A stretch of DNA of 64,000 bases from Chromobotia macracanthus (taxonomy: Eukaryota; Chordata; Actinopteri; Cypriniformes; Botiidae). Below the pieces are notes generated by a model, which did no database searches, was not told where the DNA came from, and saw only the letters and a program-made list of their open reading frames with translations. Shown piece by piece: positions 61,901 to 64,000 of this stretch (positions are counted from its first letter, which is position 1; the number at the start of each line of letters is the position of its first letter). The translations under genes were made by a program, and so were the position numbers. Location of the stretch: NCBI GenBank assembly GCA_036877525.1, contig JAZGTH010000089.1, positions 620,001 through 684,000 of the forward strand, read 5' to 3'.

Positions 61901-61940
61901 TAAAATGAAAGCAATATTTGTTTGGTGTGTCAATACCAAT

Positions 61941-62061
61941 GATTGACACACAAAGGTTAACAAAGGTAACCGTCTTTTTTCACCCTGGAGGCAGGTACTA
62001 TAAAAGAGAGAGTTCTGTTAGGATTGTTAGTGTGATGGTTTTCCAAGGGCACCTAAAACAG
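61941..62061 (+). promoter_or_regulatory. pkhd1l1 copy B promoter and untranslated exon
   Basis: This is the homologue of 25640-25775: GATTGACACACAAAGGTTA (61941-61959), CACCCTGGAGGCAGGTA, TATAAAAG (61999-62006), GAGTTCTGTTAGGATTGTTA and an exon end ACAG|GTATGTGG at 62061. Similarity to the copy A region continues into the following intron, for example at 62940-63240 against 26100-26460. Confidence 0.75.
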
Positions 62062-62803
62062 GTATGTGGATCTGAATGAGAATTATTGTAACTTTGAAGA
62101 ACTGTACACATATTTAATGAGCTTTTTGACTCAATAGCATAGAGTGAAATGTTGTAAGCGTAACTAAATCTATGAAACACAATTTGTTGCAAACACCTTT
62201 AATTTACAAATTGTGTGTTTATCTTGAGTAATCTTAACAGTGTTCAGTTAACACTGACCAAAGTGTTGCCAATTTAAAACTTTCAATTTTACACTGTGAT
62301 GATATATCAAACATACCCAGGGTACTTAATTTAGGGTATTTGATTACTTAATGCTGATTATATGAAAATATTGTAATGATCCTTAATTTTAAAATGGTAA
62401 GGCAGATGATACAGTTTATAAAATATAAACTATAAAATATAAAGTTTTTCTAAAGACAAAAAGTGAGAATGAAGAAATGAGTTTAGTTTAGAGTTAGATT
62501 TAGTTTGACTGGTTCAACAAGGGTGACAGGACATAATTTTTTGCATGACTGACAACACAAGGGCACTGAAAACGATAAAAATCGAATTGCAAACAAGATT
62601 GTCATTCATCTGAAAAGGATTGTGTAATGATACTTTGTATTTTGCATTCTTGCACTGATGTTGTAACGTTGTAAAGTGATTCAACGTTTTGTTTTGAGGC
62701 GCATATTAGCTGTTTCATGACAAACTGTGAACCATATAATGTTGTCTTTACTTACACAATTAAGTAATCATGACTAAACATTACTTGATGTTTTGGAGCC
62801 AGC

Positions 62804-62827
62804 AGTATATATATATATATATATATA
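62804..62827. repeat. (TA)n microsatellite
   Basis: A TA run of about 11 units lies in the first intron of copy B. It is at a different place relative to the conserved blocks than the long TA run of copy A, so it probably arose separately. Confidence 0.9.
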
Positions 62828-63640
62828 ATGTATATATATTATCATAAACCAGCATAGTTCTTGAAAATTTAAGATTTTAACTTAAAACGATCCGTACAGC
62901 ATACCATGAGGAACACGCTTATGCCCCTACACCTGAATAGAGGTTTTAGCTATTTTCAGTAGTATTAATGTTGTTTTGTTGTAAATAATAGTTTTCTGTT
63001 TAGTTAATTGGTGTTTGGTGAACATGAACCCTGTTCAGTACATTGTATTGCTCCCCACACAATACATGTAAAAAAATTCATGTCAACATGTCACCAAAAC
63101 ATGTCAAAACGTTTGGTGCTATATATAAAGAATCAAGATATTTATTGATTGACCAAGTAAGTCAATATTTTCTTTCTATATTCTGCATTGTAATAGGAAC
63201 ACGTTTATTTTATCAACTGAGTACTGTTAACTCATTAAGGTTTTATGTACAGAAAAAAATGATGTAATTAACTGTTTTCTAAACAACGATTACTAACGTA
63301 AACTTGATTGGTCCACTGACTGGTCTAGTAAAGGTTTGAATGATTGATAAACTTAGAACTACAATTAGTAACTGATAGTTGGCAGAAGCAAGGGAAGTGT
63401 AATGAGACAAAAATACTCAGGTAATCTCTTACTTGGATAGGCTTATCTCTTTTAATCATTTTATACACAAATATGGTTTTTTTCCAAAGTTAGATATATT
63501 TTATATATTATATGTTATTTTACTAAACTGTGATACATTATGTAACACTTAATATAAATAATGAAACAAATGAACTCTACAGAACACTTGTGAACACAAG
63601 TGTTATATCCCTTTATGTTTTTAATTTTTTGCTGGTACAG

Positions 63641-63761
63641 AATTGATCACTGCAGCTGGTATTGCTTTGTGGGCCTGGGCTGTAAGTCTCTCGGAAGATG
63701 GGGTGCGAGCAACAGCATCTGCTGCTTGCTGCTGTTTGTATATTACTGTGGAGTTGCGTGG
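63641..63761 (+). CDS. pkhd1l1 copy B, signal-peptide exon (partial gene)
   Basis: The acceptor TGGTACAG at 63640 is followed by ATTGATCACTG, as in copy A. The start ATG is at 63698 and the donor GTAAGC follows 63761. The 64 coding bases give a signal peptide (MGCEQQHLLLAAVCILLWSC), like that of copy A in LAAV.(M/I)LLWSC and ending in the same phase. Copy A has two more codons near the start. Exon 2 is not within the remaining 239 bp, which are occupied by a dispersed repeat. The rest of the gene lies outside the window, so I cannot say whether it is complete. Zebrafish is reported to have two pkhd1l1 paralogues, which would fit. Confidence 0.8.
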
Positions 63762-63829
63762 GTAAGCTTTTTTAATGTTTTTTTTTAATACTGGCTAAAA
63801 GGTAGGGTAAGGCAATTTTGAAAAGGATA

Positions 63830-64000
63830 GCAAGGTAGCTTTGAAAGCGTAAGATCCCACCCTCCCTTCAGAGCGCTCTCCAAAGCCACGCCTCCTCCAA
63901 CACATGAACACATACATAGTTTGACAGGCAAGTAGGATGTTCTATCATTGCATTTGGACCGAATGCAATGATTGGACGAACATTTATGGTTCTGTGCCTT
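63830..64000 (+). repeat. Dispersed repeat family R, copy 3
   Basis: It contains CCACCCTCCCTTCAGAG, GCCACGCCTCCTCCAA, TTTGACAGGCAAGTAGGA, ATGATTGGACGAACATTTAT and CTGTGCCTT in the order of 19077-19260, and runs off the window. It lies in intron 1 of copy B. Confidence 0.7.

Overview
The window is teleost nuclear DNA, probably from a cyprinid or close relative. Genes are split into many small exons with GT-AG introns. The intergenic DNA is AT-rich and carries TA/GA microsatellites, tRNA-derived SINE pieces, palindromic MITEs of the kind common in carp-like fish, and one LTR retroelement. There is no bacterial, CRISPR or rRNA content. All gene calls come from reading exons and splice sites by eye and comparing them with remembered vertebrate families; no search was run.

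Layout. Positions 1-11,000 hold no recognisable host gene. They contain a MITE-like repeat and a complete but internally decayed LTR element (5364-8822) with tRNA-His-type primer site, leader repeats and a gag relic. Positions 11404-24611 (minus strand) are nudcd1, ten coding exons and about 585 residues, apparently intact. Positions 25640-60690 (plus strand) are a near-complete gene for fibrocystin-L (pkhd1l1): a TATA promoter, a short untranslated exon, then 76 coding exons that I could join, about 4,200 codons. It has signal peptide, 14 IPT/TIG repeats, PA14, a cupredoxin-like module, two G8 domains, two blocks of parallel beta-helix repeats, a furin-like site and a hydrophobic C-terminus. 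The gene takes 33 kb, far more compact than the mammalian one. Positions 61900-64000 repeat the promoter, untranslated exon and signal-peptide exon of pkhd1l1, so a second tandem copy begins here and runs off the window.

The nudcd1-pkhd1l1 neighbourhood matches human 8q23 (NUDCD1, ENY2, PKHD1L1), but I see no eny2 between them. The observations most worth checking are the tandem duplication and an apparent frameshift in exon 23 of the first copy. If real, the frameshift would cut the protein at about 880 residues. The two LTRs of the retroelement differ mostly by 1-2 base indels, which hints at residual assembly indels, so the frameshift may be an artefact; the other 75 exons all stay in frame.
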